From: Actinomycetota bacterium
GTDB taxonomy: Bacteria; Actinomycetota; Thermoleophilia; Gaiellales; Gaiellaceae
Reading direction: 5' to 3'
DNA: 64,000 bases
Assembly: GCA_013816245.1 (NCBI GenBank)
Contig: JACDEU010000002.1
Location: 101,289-165,288 of the forward strand
In this document: piece by piece, positions 34,634 to 42,860 of the stretch
Layout: every line of letters begins with the position of its first letter
How positions within the stretch are numbered: the stretch's first letter is position 1
Program-made: the position numbers and the translations under genes
The notes under the pieces: generated by a model
What the model saw: the letters and a program-made list of their open reading frames with translations, nothing else
Told to the model about the DNA's origin: nothing
Database searches by the model: none

Positions 34634-35944
34634 CTAGGCGTCCACGCGTTCGATCTGTGCGCCGAGCGCGCGGAGGCGCTCGTCGATCCGCTCGTAGCCC
34701 TTGTCGATCTGGTAAACGGCCCCGATCGTTGACGAGCCCTCTGCGCAGAGACTCGCGAGCAGCATCGCCATGCCCGCGCGGATGTCAGGGCTCTCCATCC
34801 GCTGCCCGCTGAGCTTCGACGGTCCGGTGATGACGGCCCGGTGCGGATCGCAGAGGATGATGCGCGCGCCCATGCTCACGAGCTTGTCAGTGAAGAAGAG
34901 GCGGTTCTCGAACATCTTCTCGAACATCAGGATCGTCCCGGCCGACTGTGTCGCGATGGTGAGCGCGACGGACGTGAGATCGGAGGGGAAGGCGGGCCAT
35001 GGCCCGTCCTCGATCTTCGGGATGTGACCCCCGAGGTCGTCCTGGATGACCAGTTCCTGCCGCGGCGGCACACGCACGAAGTCCTCGCCGCGCTCGACGT
35101 GCACGCCGAACTTCTCGAAGCTGTTCAGGATCGAGAGGAGGTCGGCGAGCTTGACCGCGTCGATCGTCACGTCCCCGCCGGTGATCGCCGCGAGGCCGAT
35201 GAAGCTTCCGACCTCGATGTGGTCCGGGCCGATCTCCCATTCGCCTCCACGAAGCGAGTCGACGCCGGTGATGCGAAGGACGTTCGACTCGATTCCCTCG
35301 ATCTGTGCGCCGAGTGACACGAGGAACCGGCAAAGGTCCTGGATGTGCGGCTCGCACGCCGCGTTGCCGATCACGGTCTCGCCGGGAATGATCGCTGCAG
35401 CCATGACGGCGTTCTCGGTCGCCATCACGCTCGCCTCGTCGAGGAAGATGTGGTGTCCCTTGAGCGAGCCGCCGCGCATCTCGTAGCGCCGGCCCACGTC
35501 GATCTGCGCCCCCATCTCCCTGAACGCATGGATGTGCGGATCGAGACGCCGCCGCCCGATCACGTCACCGCCGGGAGGCGGCACGCTCACGGTTCCGAGA
35601 CGCGCGAGCAGTGGTCCAGCGAGGAGAAAAGACGCGCGCATTCTGCTGCAGAGCTCCTCGTCGAGCTCGTGCTTCGTGACGTCGGCGGCGTGGACCTGAA
35701 CGTCGTTCGGCCCGATCCAGTCGGCCTCTGCGCCGATGTCGTTCAGCAGCTCGAGCATCGTCTCGACGTCCACGATCCGCGGCACGTTGTGCAGCGTGAC
35801 CGGCGCGGAGGTGAGCAGACAGGCGGCCAAGATGGGCAGCGCTCCGTTCTTGTTTCCGGCGGCTTGGATGCGCCCTTGCAGCGGGCGCCCGCCCTCGATG
35901 ACGAAGCTTTCTGCCGCGCGCCCGATGACGGCGGTCTGGGACAT
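34634..35944 (-). CDS. murA: UDP-N-acetylglucosamine 1-carboxyvinyltransferase, Asp-type
   Basis: 436 residues. First committed step of peptidoglycan synthesis: transfers enolpyruvate from PEP to UDP-GlcNAc. AAGNKNGALPILAA carries the catalytic Lys32, and the loop that normally has GGCxIG reads PGGDVIGRRRLDPHI, so Asp127 replaces the Cys that fosfomycin alkylates. The same Cys-to-Asp change makes Mycobacterium tuberculosis MurA fosfomycin-resistant. First gene of the block running down to rluD. Confidence 0.95.
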   Translation of the reverse strand: MSQTAVIGRAAESFVIEGGRPLQGRIQAAGNKNGALPILAACLLTSAPVTLHNVPRIVDVETMLELLNDIGAEADWIGPNDVQVHAADVTKHELDEELCSRMRASFLLAGPLLARLGTVSVPPPGGDVIGRRRLDPHIHAFREMGAQIDVGRRYEMRGGSLKGHHIFLDEASVMATENAVMAAAIIPGETVIGNAACEPHIQDLCRFLVSLGAQIEGIESNVLRITGVDSLRGGEWEIGPDHIEVGSFIGLAAITGGDVTIDAVKLADLLSILNSFEKFGVHVERGEDFVRVPPRQELVIQDDLGGHIPKIEDGPWPAFPSDLTSVALTIATQSAGTILMFEKMFENRLFFTDKLVSMGARIILCDPHRAVITGPSKLSGQRMESPDIRAGMAMLLASLCAEGSSTIGAVYQIDKGYERIDERLRALGAQIERVDA

Positions 35945-35964
35945 CGCGGTAGCCTACCCACGCC

Positions 35965-36549
35965 GTGGGACCGACACGAGAACGGGCCTGGGAGACGCTC
36001 ACGAAGCACACGAGGAGTGAGGCCCTGCTACGTCACGCACTCGCGGTCGAAGCCTCGACGGCGTGGTACGCGAGACATTTCGTCGAGAACGAGGAGCTCT
36101 GGCGTGTCGTCGCCCTCCTCCACGACTTCGACTACGAGATCCATCCCACGCTCGACAAGCATCCGCAGGACGGCGCGCCGATCCTCTGGGAGGAGGGCTA
36201 TCCCGAAGAGGTGATCGAAGCAGTGCTGTCCCACGCCGAGCATCTCGAGATACCCAGGGACACCCCGCTGAAGAAGACGCTGTTCGCCTGCGACGAGCTT
36301 TCCGGATTCGTGCATGCGTGCGGGCTCGTGCGTCCGACCGGAATTGACGGGCTCGAACCGAAATCCGTCAAGAAGAAGCTCAAGCAGCCGTCGTTCGCCG
36401 CCGGCGTGCATCGTGACGAGGTGTACGCGGGTGCGGAAGGTCTCGGCCTGGAGCTCGACGACCACATCCGAAACGTGGTCGAGGCGTTGCAGCCGATCGC
36501 GCCGCAGCTCGGTTTGCGGACGACCGATGGAGCGGCCGAGGCGGAGTGA
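35965..36549 (+). CDS. HD-domain hydrolase
   Basis: 194 residues. The metal motif VVALLHDFDYEIHPT (HD) follows RHALAVEASTAWYARH, and VLSHAEH supplies a further His, as in small HD phosphohydrolases. The substrate is unknown (often a nucleotide). The GTG at 35965 lies 20 bp from the divergent murA start. Its stop overlaps the next start by 4 bp (GTGA). Confidence 0.8.
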   Translation: MGPTRERAWETLTKHTRSEALLRHALAVEASTAWYARHFVENEELWRVVALLHDFDYEIHPTLDKHPQDGAPILWEEGYPEEVIEAVLSHAEHLEIPRDTPLKKTLFACDELSGFVHACGLVRPTGIDGLEPKSVKKKLKQPSFAAGVHRDEVYAGAEGLGLELDDHIRNVVEALQPIAPQLGLRTTDGAAEAE

Positions 36550-36938
36550 GCCCGCAGCTCGACTTCTTCAGCGTCGTCGTCAGCGACATGGCGCGCTCGC
36601 TCGCGTTCTACCGCAAGCTCGGGCTCGAGTTCCCCGAAGGTGCGGAGAGCGAAGGGCACGTGGAGGCGCAGCTGCCGGGTGGAATTCGCTACGGGCTCGA
36701 CACCGAGGAGACGATGCGCTCCTTCGACCCGGAGTGGCAGCGACCGATGGGCGGGCATGCCGTCGGCGGTGCGTTTCGCTGCGAGTCTTCCGAGGAAGTC
36801 AACCGTGTCTACGCGGAGCTCCTAGCTGCGGGTGGGTCGGCACACAAGGAACCGTGGGATGCGTTCTGGGGGATGCGCTACGCGCAGCTCGCCGACCCCG
36901 ACGGCACCGTGATCGACCTGTACGCGCTGCTCCCCTAG
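36546..36938 (+). CDS. VOC (glyoxalase/bleomycin-resistance fold) protein
   Basis: 130 residues, two beta-alpha-beta3 modules: LDFFSVVVSDMARSLAFYRK, GLEFPEGAE, and the C-terminal YAQLADPDGTVIDLYALLP. The metal ligands in the first half are not obvious (GHVEAQLPGG), so it could bind a ligand without metal. Co-translated with the HD gene. It converges on the aminotransferase gene with a 4-bp overlap. Confidence 0.82.
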   Translation: MSPQLDFFSVVVSDMARSLAFYRKLGLEFPEGAESEGHVEAQLPGGIRYGLDTEETMRSFDPEWQRPMGGHAVGGAFRCESSEEVNRVYAELLAAGGSAHKEPWDAFWGMRYAQLADPDGTVIDLYALLP

Positions 36939-38014
36939 GAGGACAGTCCGGCGAGCAGCCGGTCGATGTCGTCCTCGTTCGTCCACCAACCACACGACGC
37001 GCGCAGCCAGCCGGTTCCGGGAAGGTCGCGCACGACGACGCCTGCGTCGTAGAGCCGCGCAGCCTCCGCGGGCGCATCGCCCGCCGCGACGAACGAGACG
37101 AGCGTCGCGTTGCCGTCACCAACGATTTCGTAGCGCTCGCGCAGCGCGCGCCGGCAGAGCTCTGCAACCTCGGCGGCGCGGTCATAGCGCCAGTCGGGCG
37201 CGCCTTCGAGCGCTGCCTGTAGACCGGCGAGTGACGGCGTCGTCAGCCACCCGGAGTCGAAGCGCGCCGCGTCCTCTGCAGGAGCGAATGCTCCATCCGG
37301 TTCGATCGACTTCTGCGCGAAGTAGCTCGGGATCTTGATCGCGAGCGCGTCGGGGTCGCGGACGTAGAGCGCCCCGAGCGGCTCTGGCCCGCAGAGCCAC
37401 TTCTGGCAGGACACCGTGTAGTAGTCGAGTTCGCCGACATCCACCGGGATCGCGCCCGCGGACTGCGCACCGTCGACGAGAACCGGCAACCCGGTCTCCC
37501 GCTTCAACTCGTGCACAGGCATCATCTGGCCGGTCGTCCAGAGGACGTGCGAGATCGCAATCAGCTTCGTGCGCGGCGTGACGGACGACATGATCGTCTC
37601 GAGCGCGTTCGCGGTCGGTCGCGCCGCAACCTCGGCCACCCGCACGTGGGCGCCGGAAACATTTAGTGGCAGCAGAAGGCCCGGGTGCTCGGAGTCCGTA
37701 GTGACGACCTCGTCCCCGGGACCGAGGCTGACACCCGACGCGACGATGTTGCACCCATCCGTCGTCGAGCTCGTCAGTGCGACGTGATCCGGCGTCGTGC
37801 CGATGAGCGTTGCCAGCTGCTCGCGGATCGTAGCGCGCAGTGCGAGCACGCTCTCGAACCACGCCTTTCCGCCTCGTCCGTGCTCCTGGTCGAAGCGCAG
37901 GCGCTCCGATTGCGCGGCGAGGGTCGCGCGCGACAGTGGACCGAGCGTCCCCGCGTTCAGGTAGGCGAAGCGTTCAAGAACGGGGAACTGTGCGCGGGCT
38001 TCCTCGAAGGTCAT
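36935..38014 (-). CDS. Class V aminotransferase (cysteine-desulfurase-like)
   Basis: 359 residues. PLP-binding Lys in YYTVSCQKWLCGPEPLG; other fold-type I marks are AYLNAGTLGPLS, SSTTDGCNIVASGV, TDSEHPGLLLP and LVDGAQSAGAIPVDV. Lacks the usual catalytic Cys loop of IscS. May be a selenocysteine-lyase, isopenicillin epimerase-type or other desulfurase-like enzyme. Start at the ATG 38014, 4 bp inside the EEP gene end. Confidence 0.85.
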   Translation of the reverse strand: MTFEEARAQFPVLERFAYLNAGTLGPLSRATLAAQSERLRFDQEHGRGGKAWFESVLALRATIREQLATLIGTTPDHVALTSSTTDGCNIVASGVSLGPGDEVVTTDSEHPGLLLPLNVSGAHVRVAEVAARPTANALETIMSSVTPRTKLIAISHVLWTTGQMMPVHELKRETGLPVLVDGAQSAGAIPVDVGELDYYTVSCQKWLCGPEPLGALYVRDPDALAIKIPSYFAQKSIEPDGAFAPAEDAARFDSGWLTTPSLAGLQAALEGAPDWRYDRAAEVAELCRRALRERYEIVGDGNATLVSFVAAGDAPAEAARLYDAGVVVRDLPGTGWLRASCGWWTNEDDIDRLLAGLSS

Positions 38015-38850
38015 GCAACCTCCCGTTCGACAGGCGCGTGATCCGACAGCATCCGGCCGTCCAGCGCCCGCCACTCCCTCGGCCAGATTCTCGGCGGGCT
38101 CGCTTTGCTCCCGCGAACGAGGACGTGGTCGATTCCCGTCGGAGTCGGTCCCTCGAAACCCCACTCCGGTGACGTCAGGTCGGCGAGCGTGCGGGAGTTG
38201 CGCATGCTGAGGTTGAAGTCGCCGCACAGGAGCACCGGTTCGTCCGGTCCTGCCAGTCCGTCGACGAAGACGGCCCCTCGCAGGAGCTCTGCATCGGGGA
38301 TGCGCTTGTCGCGTGAGCCGGTCACGTGGGTGTTCGCGATGACCAGCGTCTCGTCGCCCCTGCGAACACGGACGGTTTGCAGAATGCGCCGTTCCTTGCC
38401 CCAAGCGAGGCTCGGAACGATGCCGAGGCCTAAGCGGCCAGCCTGCGCACGGCGGAAGCGAAACGGATTCAGGATCACGTGCCGCGACTCCACCACCTGG
38501 AGCTCCGGGCCGAGCAGGACGGCGTTCGCCTGCCCAGTGAACGCAGAGCGAAGCAGCCCATGGTCCAGCTCGGTGACGATCCGTCCGAGCTCGGCCGTCA
38601 ACGGGAAGGGCCCGAACGTCGGACGCTGGGCGACTTCGCCAACCGCGGCCAGCCCGCTCCAGTCGTCGAGCTCGTCGAGCGCCCAGACGGGCACCTCTTG
38701 CAGGCAGAGGACGTCGGGACGGTCGCTGCTCGCGAGCCGCACCATCTCCCTGAGGAACGCCTTCCGGCCCGGCGGCTGCGTGTTCCCGTGGAAGAGGTTC
38801 CAGGTCCGGACAAGCAGGCGTTCTACTGTACTGCCGATGCGCGTCGTCAT
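38011..38850 (-). CDS. Endonuclease/exonuclease/phosphatase-family hydrolase
   Basis: 279 residues. The EEP fold residues are seen in order: RTWNLFHGN, DVLCLQEVPVWA, LVIANTHVTG, VLLCGDFNLSM, GIDHVLVRG and LSDHAPVEREV. A Mg-dependent phosphodiesterase or phosphatase of unknown substrate. The ATG at 38850 overlaps the divergent glycosyltransferase start by 14 bp. Confidence 0.82.
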   Translation of the reverse strand: MTTRIGSTVERLLVRTWNLFHGNTQPPGRKAFLREMVRLASSDRPDVLCLQEVPVWALDELDDWSGLAAVGEVAQRPTFGPFPLTAELGRIVTELDHGLLRSAFTGQANAVLLGPELQVVESRHVILNPFRFRRAQAGRLGLGIVPSLAWGKERRILQTVRVRRGDETLVIANTHVTGSRDKRIPDAELLRGAVFVDGLAGPDEPVLLCGDFNLSMRNSRTLADLTSPEWGFEGPTPTGIDHVLVRGSKASPPRIWPREWRALDGRMLSDHAPVEREVA

Positions 38851-39883
38851 CTCCGACCCTCCGGCCTTCACACCGGCGTACGACCACGAGCTCGCGGCGT
38901 CTCTTGCCCGCCAAGGTGTCGACGTCGAGCTCGTCACATCACTCTTCCGTTTCGGCGAAACGCCTGATCCGGACGGCTATCGCCGCAGCGAGCTCTTCTA
39001 TCCCCTGTCCTCGAGAGTGTTCAAACGGTCGCGGCTCCGCCTGCCGTTGAAGGTCGCGGAGCACGTCCCGGGCACAGCTGCGCTCCTGCGGCGCCGCCCG
39101 GACGTGCTGCACATGCAATGGCTTTCGGCGCCTGAGCTCGACCGCGCGCTCTTCAGGCCGCGCGTTCCGGCGGTCTTCACGGCCCATGACCTCTTGCCAC
39201 GCCGCACCGCGGCGAAGAGCGAGCTCTGGCGCACGCTGCTCGCTCGCTTCGATCGCGTGATCGTCCACAGCGAGCACGGTCGCGAAAGCCTTCGCGCGCT
39301 CGGCGTCGAAGCAGCGGTCATCCCGCACCCCGTCTTTCCGAGTGACCCGCCGCGGGAGGACGACGGACGCACACTCCTGTGCCTCGGCACGATCCGGCCC
39401 TACAAGGGCCTCGGCGATGCGATCGCGGCGACGAAGCTGATCGACGGCGCACGCTTGCTCGTCGCGGGAGATCCGATCGAACCTGTGAACGGGTATCGCA
39501 GTGATGCGGGCGATCTGGCTGAGTGGCGTCTCGGGTATCTCTCGCGAGCGGAGCTCGAGCGCGCGCTCGGACAATCGACCGTCGCGCTCTTCCCCTATCG
39601 ACCCGAGCTCGACCAGAGCGGCGCGCTTCTGCAGGCACTCGGCGCCGGGGTGCCGGCGGTCGCGTACGACGTCGCCGGAGTCGCGGAGCCCATCGAGCAG
39701 TTCGGTGCCGGGCGCGTGGTCCCAGCCGGTGACGTCGAGGCCCTCGCCGCAGCGGCACGAGAACTGCTCGACGACACGACCGCACTCGAGGCCGCACGAG
39801 CCGGCGCGCGTCGCGCGCGCGAGGCATTGACGTGGGACGCGGCGGCCTCGGCGCACCTACAGCTCTACCGCGAGCTGGCTTGA
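38837..39883 (+). CDS. Glycosyltransferase, GT4 type
   Basis: 348 residues, GT-B fold. MRVVISDPPAFTPAYDHELA and DVLHMQWLSAP form the acceptor half, AVFTAHDLLPRR follows, and the C-terminal donor half has LCLGTIRPYKGLGDAI, FPYRPELDQSGALLQALGAG and PVVPAG-type segments. Probably transfers a sugar to a polysaccharide or lipid; substrate unknown. Divergent from the EEP gene. Confidence 0.85.
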   Translation: MRVVISDPPAFTPAYDHELAASLARQGVDVELVTSLFRFGETPDPDGYRRSELFYPLSSRVFKRSRLRLPLKVAEHVPGTAALLRRRPDVLHMQWLSAPELDRALFRPRVPAVFTAHDLLPRRTAAKSELWRTLLARFDRVIVHSEHGRESLRALGVEAAVIPHPVFPSDPPREDDGRTLLCLGTIRPYKGLGDAIAATKLIDGARLLVAGDPIEPVNGYRSDAGDLAEWRLGYLSRAELERALGQSTVALFPYRPELDQSGALLQALGAGVPAVAYDVAGVAEPIEQFGAGRVVPAGDVEALAAAARELLDDTTALEAARAGARRAREALTWDAAASAHLQLYRELA

Positions 39884-39894
39884 GACTCAGGCGC

Positions 39895-40194
39895 GTGCGT
39901 TTCACCGACCTGATCGAGCGCCAGCTCGACCTGTTCGAGCGGGAGCAGCGAGGTCTCATCGAAGACTGCATCGCGGCCGAGCGCGCGTACAACCGCGCCG
40001 AGCGCGCCGAGGCGGAGCAACGCTACGGCGACTACGTCGACCTCGTGGAGACGGGAACCGAGGTGCTCGCCGACCTTCGCGACAACTTCGCGTCGACCCT
40101 CGACGAAGACGCAGCTGACGAATACGAGCAGGCGTTCAACCGCGCAGTCCTTCGACGTTTCCGGCGTTTCGCACTGGAGATCGAGGACCGCTGA
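39895..40194 (+). CDS. Conserved-type helical protein upstream of the GH15 gene
   Basis: 99 residues, strongly charged, helical (LIERQLDLFEREQRGLIEDC, AERAEAEQRYGDYVDLVETG). Starts at a GTG and ends on TGATG with the GH15 start. Small proteins with this pattern often precede GH15 glucoamylase-like genes in actinobacteria. No known function. Confidence 0.65.
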   Translation: MRFTDLIERQLDLFEREQRGLIEDCIAAERAYNRAERAEAEQRYGDYVDLVETGTEVLADLRDNFASTLDEDAADEYEQAFNRAVLRRFRRFALEIEDR

Positions 40195-42020
40195 TGGCGC
40201 GAATCGAGGACTACGGGTTGATCGGCGACCTCCAGACGGCGGCACTCGTCGGCCGCGACGGCTCGATCGACTGGGCGTGCTTTCCGCGCTTCGACTCCGG
40301 CGCATGCTTCGCAGCCCTTCTCGGAGACGCCACCCACGGACGCTGGATCGTCGCGCCACGCGGTGATGCCTGGGAGGGCGGCCGCCGCTACCACCCGCGC
40401 ACCCTCGTGCTCGAAACCGAGTGGGAGACGGATACCGGCGTCGTCCGCGTGCTGGACTTCATGCCTCCACGCGGGAACGCGCCCGACATTGTGCGGATCG
40501 TCGAGGGCGTGCGCGGCCACGTCGACATGTTCTCCGAGCTCGTCATCCGCTTCGACTACGGCGGAACGATCCCCTGGGTGAGGCGGATCGCAGACGGCCG
40601 CATCGCGGTCGCAGGCCCCGACGGGCTTTGCTTCCGGACACCTGTCGAGCAGCGCGGGGAGAACATGCGCACGATCGGAGAGTTCACCGTCGGCAAGGGC
40701 GACCGCGTTCCGTTCATGCTCACCTGGTACCCGTCGAACGAGCGCCCGCCGCGCGCGATCAAGGCCGAGGACGCCCTGAACGACACCCTGAAGTACTGGG
40801 AAGACTGGTCGAGCCGGTGCGACTACACCGGCAAGTGGAAAGACGACGTCCAGAGCTCGCTCACGGTTCTGAAGGCATTGACATACGCGCCGACGGGCGG
40901 CATCGTCGCCGCACCAACGACGTCGCTGCCCGAGAAGATCGGCGGCGAACGCAACTGGGACTACCGCTACTGCTGGCTCCGCGACGCGACGCTGACGCTT
41001 CTCGCGTTCCTCAACGCCGGCTACCTCGAGGAGGCACGCGCGTGGCGTGTGTGGCTGCTGCGCGCAGCGGCGGGCGACCCGTCCGCCCTTCAGATCATGT
41101 ACGGCGTCGCCGGTGAGCGGCGCCTGCTCGAGCTCGAGCTGCCCTGGCTCCCTGGGTACGAAGACTCGAAACCGGTGCGCGTGGGGAATGCTGCCGCGGG
41201 ACAGTTTCAGCTGGACGTCTACGGCGAGGTCCTCGACGCGTTGCACCAGGCCCGCGTCAGCGAGCTCGAGCTGTCCAAGGAGGCATGGTCGCTGCAGCGC
41301 CGCATGCTCGGCTTCCTCGAGCATGCGTGGAAGGAGCCGGACGAAGGCATCTGGGAGGTGCGCGGGCCGCGCCGGCATTTCACCCACTCGAAGGTGATGG
41401 CATGGGTTGCGTTCGATCGTGGCGTCCAGGCCGTCGAGCGCTTCGGCCGCTCCGGCCCGGTGGAGCGCTGGCGGCAGGTCCGCACTGCGATCCATCGCGA
41501 GGTCTGTCAACAGGGGTTCGACCAGGAGCTCAACTCGTTCACGCAGTCGTACGGCTCGAAGCGGCTCGACGCGAGCCTGCTGATGATTCCGCTGGTCGGC
41601 TTTCTGCCTGCAGACGACCCGCGAATGGTTGGGACAGTCGCGGCAATCGAGCGCGTCCTCGTCCGCGACGGCCTCGTCTACAGGTACACGCACGACGAGG
41701 AAGGACAGAACGTCGACGGGCTGCCGCCGGGGGAAGGCGCGTTCCTCCCCTGCACGTTCTGGCTGGCCGACAATCTCGCGCTCCAAGGACGGCTCGACGA
41801 AGCCGAGGACATCTTTCAGCGACTGCTCGACCTGCGCAACGACCTCGGTCTGATCGCGGAGGAATGGGATCCCGAGACCAAGCGCCAGCTCGGAAACTTC
41901 CCGCAGGCGTTCACGCATGTCGCACTCGTGAACACCGCCTTCAACCTCAGCCAGCAGGTTGCCAGCTCTCCGATGGACCAGCGAGCGCCCAAGGAGGAAC
42001 CAGCGGCGTACGAGTCTTGA
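40194..42020 (+). CDS. GH15-family glycoside hydrolase (trehalase/glucoamylase type)
   Basis: 608 residues. N-terminal beta-sandwich begins IEDYGLIGDLQTAALVGRDG and SIDWACFPRFDSGACFAALL. The (alpha/alpha)6 barrel has GERNWDYRYCWLRDATLTLL and LPGYEDSKPVRVGNAA, and the region LIAEEWDPETKRQLGNFPQA carries the general base Glu. This matches mycobacterial-type GH15 trehalase. Cytosolic (no signal). Coupled to the small upstream gene. Confidence 0.92.
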   Translation: MARIEDYGLIGDLQTAALVGRDGSIDWACFPRFDSGACFAALLGDATHGRWIVAPRGDAWEGGRRYHPRTLVLETEWETDTGVVRVLDFMPPRGNAPDIVRIVEGVRGHVDMFSELVIRFDYGGTIPWVRRIADGRIAVAGPDGLCFRTPVEQRGENMRTIGEFTVGKGDRVPFMLTWYPSNERPPRAIKAEDALNDTLKYWEDWSSRCDYTGKWKDDVQSSLTVLKALTYAPTGGIVAAPTTSLPEKIGGERNWDYRYCWLRDATLTLLAFLNAGYLEEARAWRVWLLRAAAGDPSALQIMYGVAGERRLLELELPWLPGYEDSKPVRVGNAAAGQFQLDVYGEVLDALHQARVSELELSKEAWSLQRRMLGFLEHAWKEPDEGIWEVRGPRRHFTHSKVMAWVAFDRGVQAVERFGRSGPVERWRQVRTAIHREVCQQGFDQELNSFTQSYGSKRLDASLLMIPLVGFLPADDPRMVGTVAAIERVLVRDGLVYRYTHDEEGQNVDGLPPGEGAFLPCTFWLADNLALQGRLDEAEDIFQRLLDLRNDLGLIAEEWDPETKRQLGNFPQAFTHVALVNTAFNLSQQVASSPMDQRAPKEEPAAYES

Positions 42021-42083
42021 ATCCGTCGTCCGGCCCCCCTAGTATCGGCTGGTCATCATTCGTTCTCCGAGGAGGGGCAATCC

Positions 42084-42860
42084 ATGCGTAAACGGTTTTC
42101 GCTGATGTTTGCGGCCGTCATTCTGACGGCCTCCGTGTTCGTGTCGACAGCCGCCGCGAACCATTCATGGGGCGGCTATCACTGGGCGCGCACGTCGAAT
42201 CCGTTCACCGTCAAGCTCGGCAAAAACCTCACAGGGGCGTGGCCGAGCATCCTCAACACAACCTCATCCGACTGGTCCCAGTCAACCGTTCTCGACACGA
42301 CGATCGTCGCGGGGCAATCAGCACAGAAGCGCTGCCGGGCAACGGCAGGCCAGGACGAGATCTGCAACAACACGTACGGAAACAACGGGTGGCTCGGTGT
42401 TGCACAGATCTGGCTTGCGAGCGGCAGCCTGCACATCACCCAGGGCACCGTGAAGCTGAACGACACGTACTTCAACACCCCGCAGTACAACACGACGGCA
42501 TGGCGAAACCTCGTCTCGTGCCAGGAGGTCGGGCACACGTTTGGCCTCGACCATCAGGACGAGAACTTCAATAACTCGAACCTCGGGACGTGCATGGACT
42601 ACACGAACGATCCGAGCACCAACCAGCATCCGAACAACCACGACTACGACCAGCTCTTCACGATCTACTCGCATCTCGACTCGACCACGACTGTCGGCGC
42701 AGCAGCGCCCTCGAGTCTGGCGCAGTCGGAGGACGCGGCTCCGATCGCAACCGAGCGACGTGACCGGATCGGCAACTCGACCATCGTCGAGAAGTTCGCG
42801 GACGGTTCACGCAGGGTGACCAACATCATCTGGGCGATTCCGGGCACGGCTCACAGCTAG
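42084..42860 (+). CDS. Secreted metzincin-like protein with altered zinc motif (QEVGH)
   Basis: 258 residues. Signal peptide (about 1-25); mature start NHSWGGYHWARTSNPFTVKL. The metalloprotease-like motif SCQEVGHTFGLDHQD has Gln147 where metzincins have the first zinc His; Glu148, His151, Gly154 and His157 remain. CMDYTNDPST and further Asn-rich sequence follow. Probably an extracellular protease-fold protein, whether active or not is unknown. Converges on dnaE2 with a 4-bp overlap. Confidence 0.7.
   Translation: MRKRFSLMFAAVILTASVFVSTAAANHSWGGYHWARTSNPFTVKLGKNLTGAWPSILNTTSSDWSQSTVLDTTIVAGQSAQKRCRATAGQDEICNNTYGNNGWLGVAQIWLASGSLHITQGTVKLNDTYFNTPQYNTTAWRNLVSCQEVGHTFGLDHQDENFNNSNLGTCMDYTNDPSTNQHPNNHDYDQLFTIYSHLDSTTTVGAAAPSSLAQSEDAAPIATERRDRIGNSTIVEKFADGSRRVTNIIWAIPGTAHS

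Noticed and set aside
38105..38836. Upstream extension of the glycosyltransferase frame
   Set aside because: It overlaps the EEP hydrolase in antisense and lacks fold motifs; the ATG at 38837 starts the real domain.
40032..41918. Long minus-strand frame opposite the GH15 gene
   Set aside because: Shadow of GH15 in a GC-rich genome; no recognisable domain.
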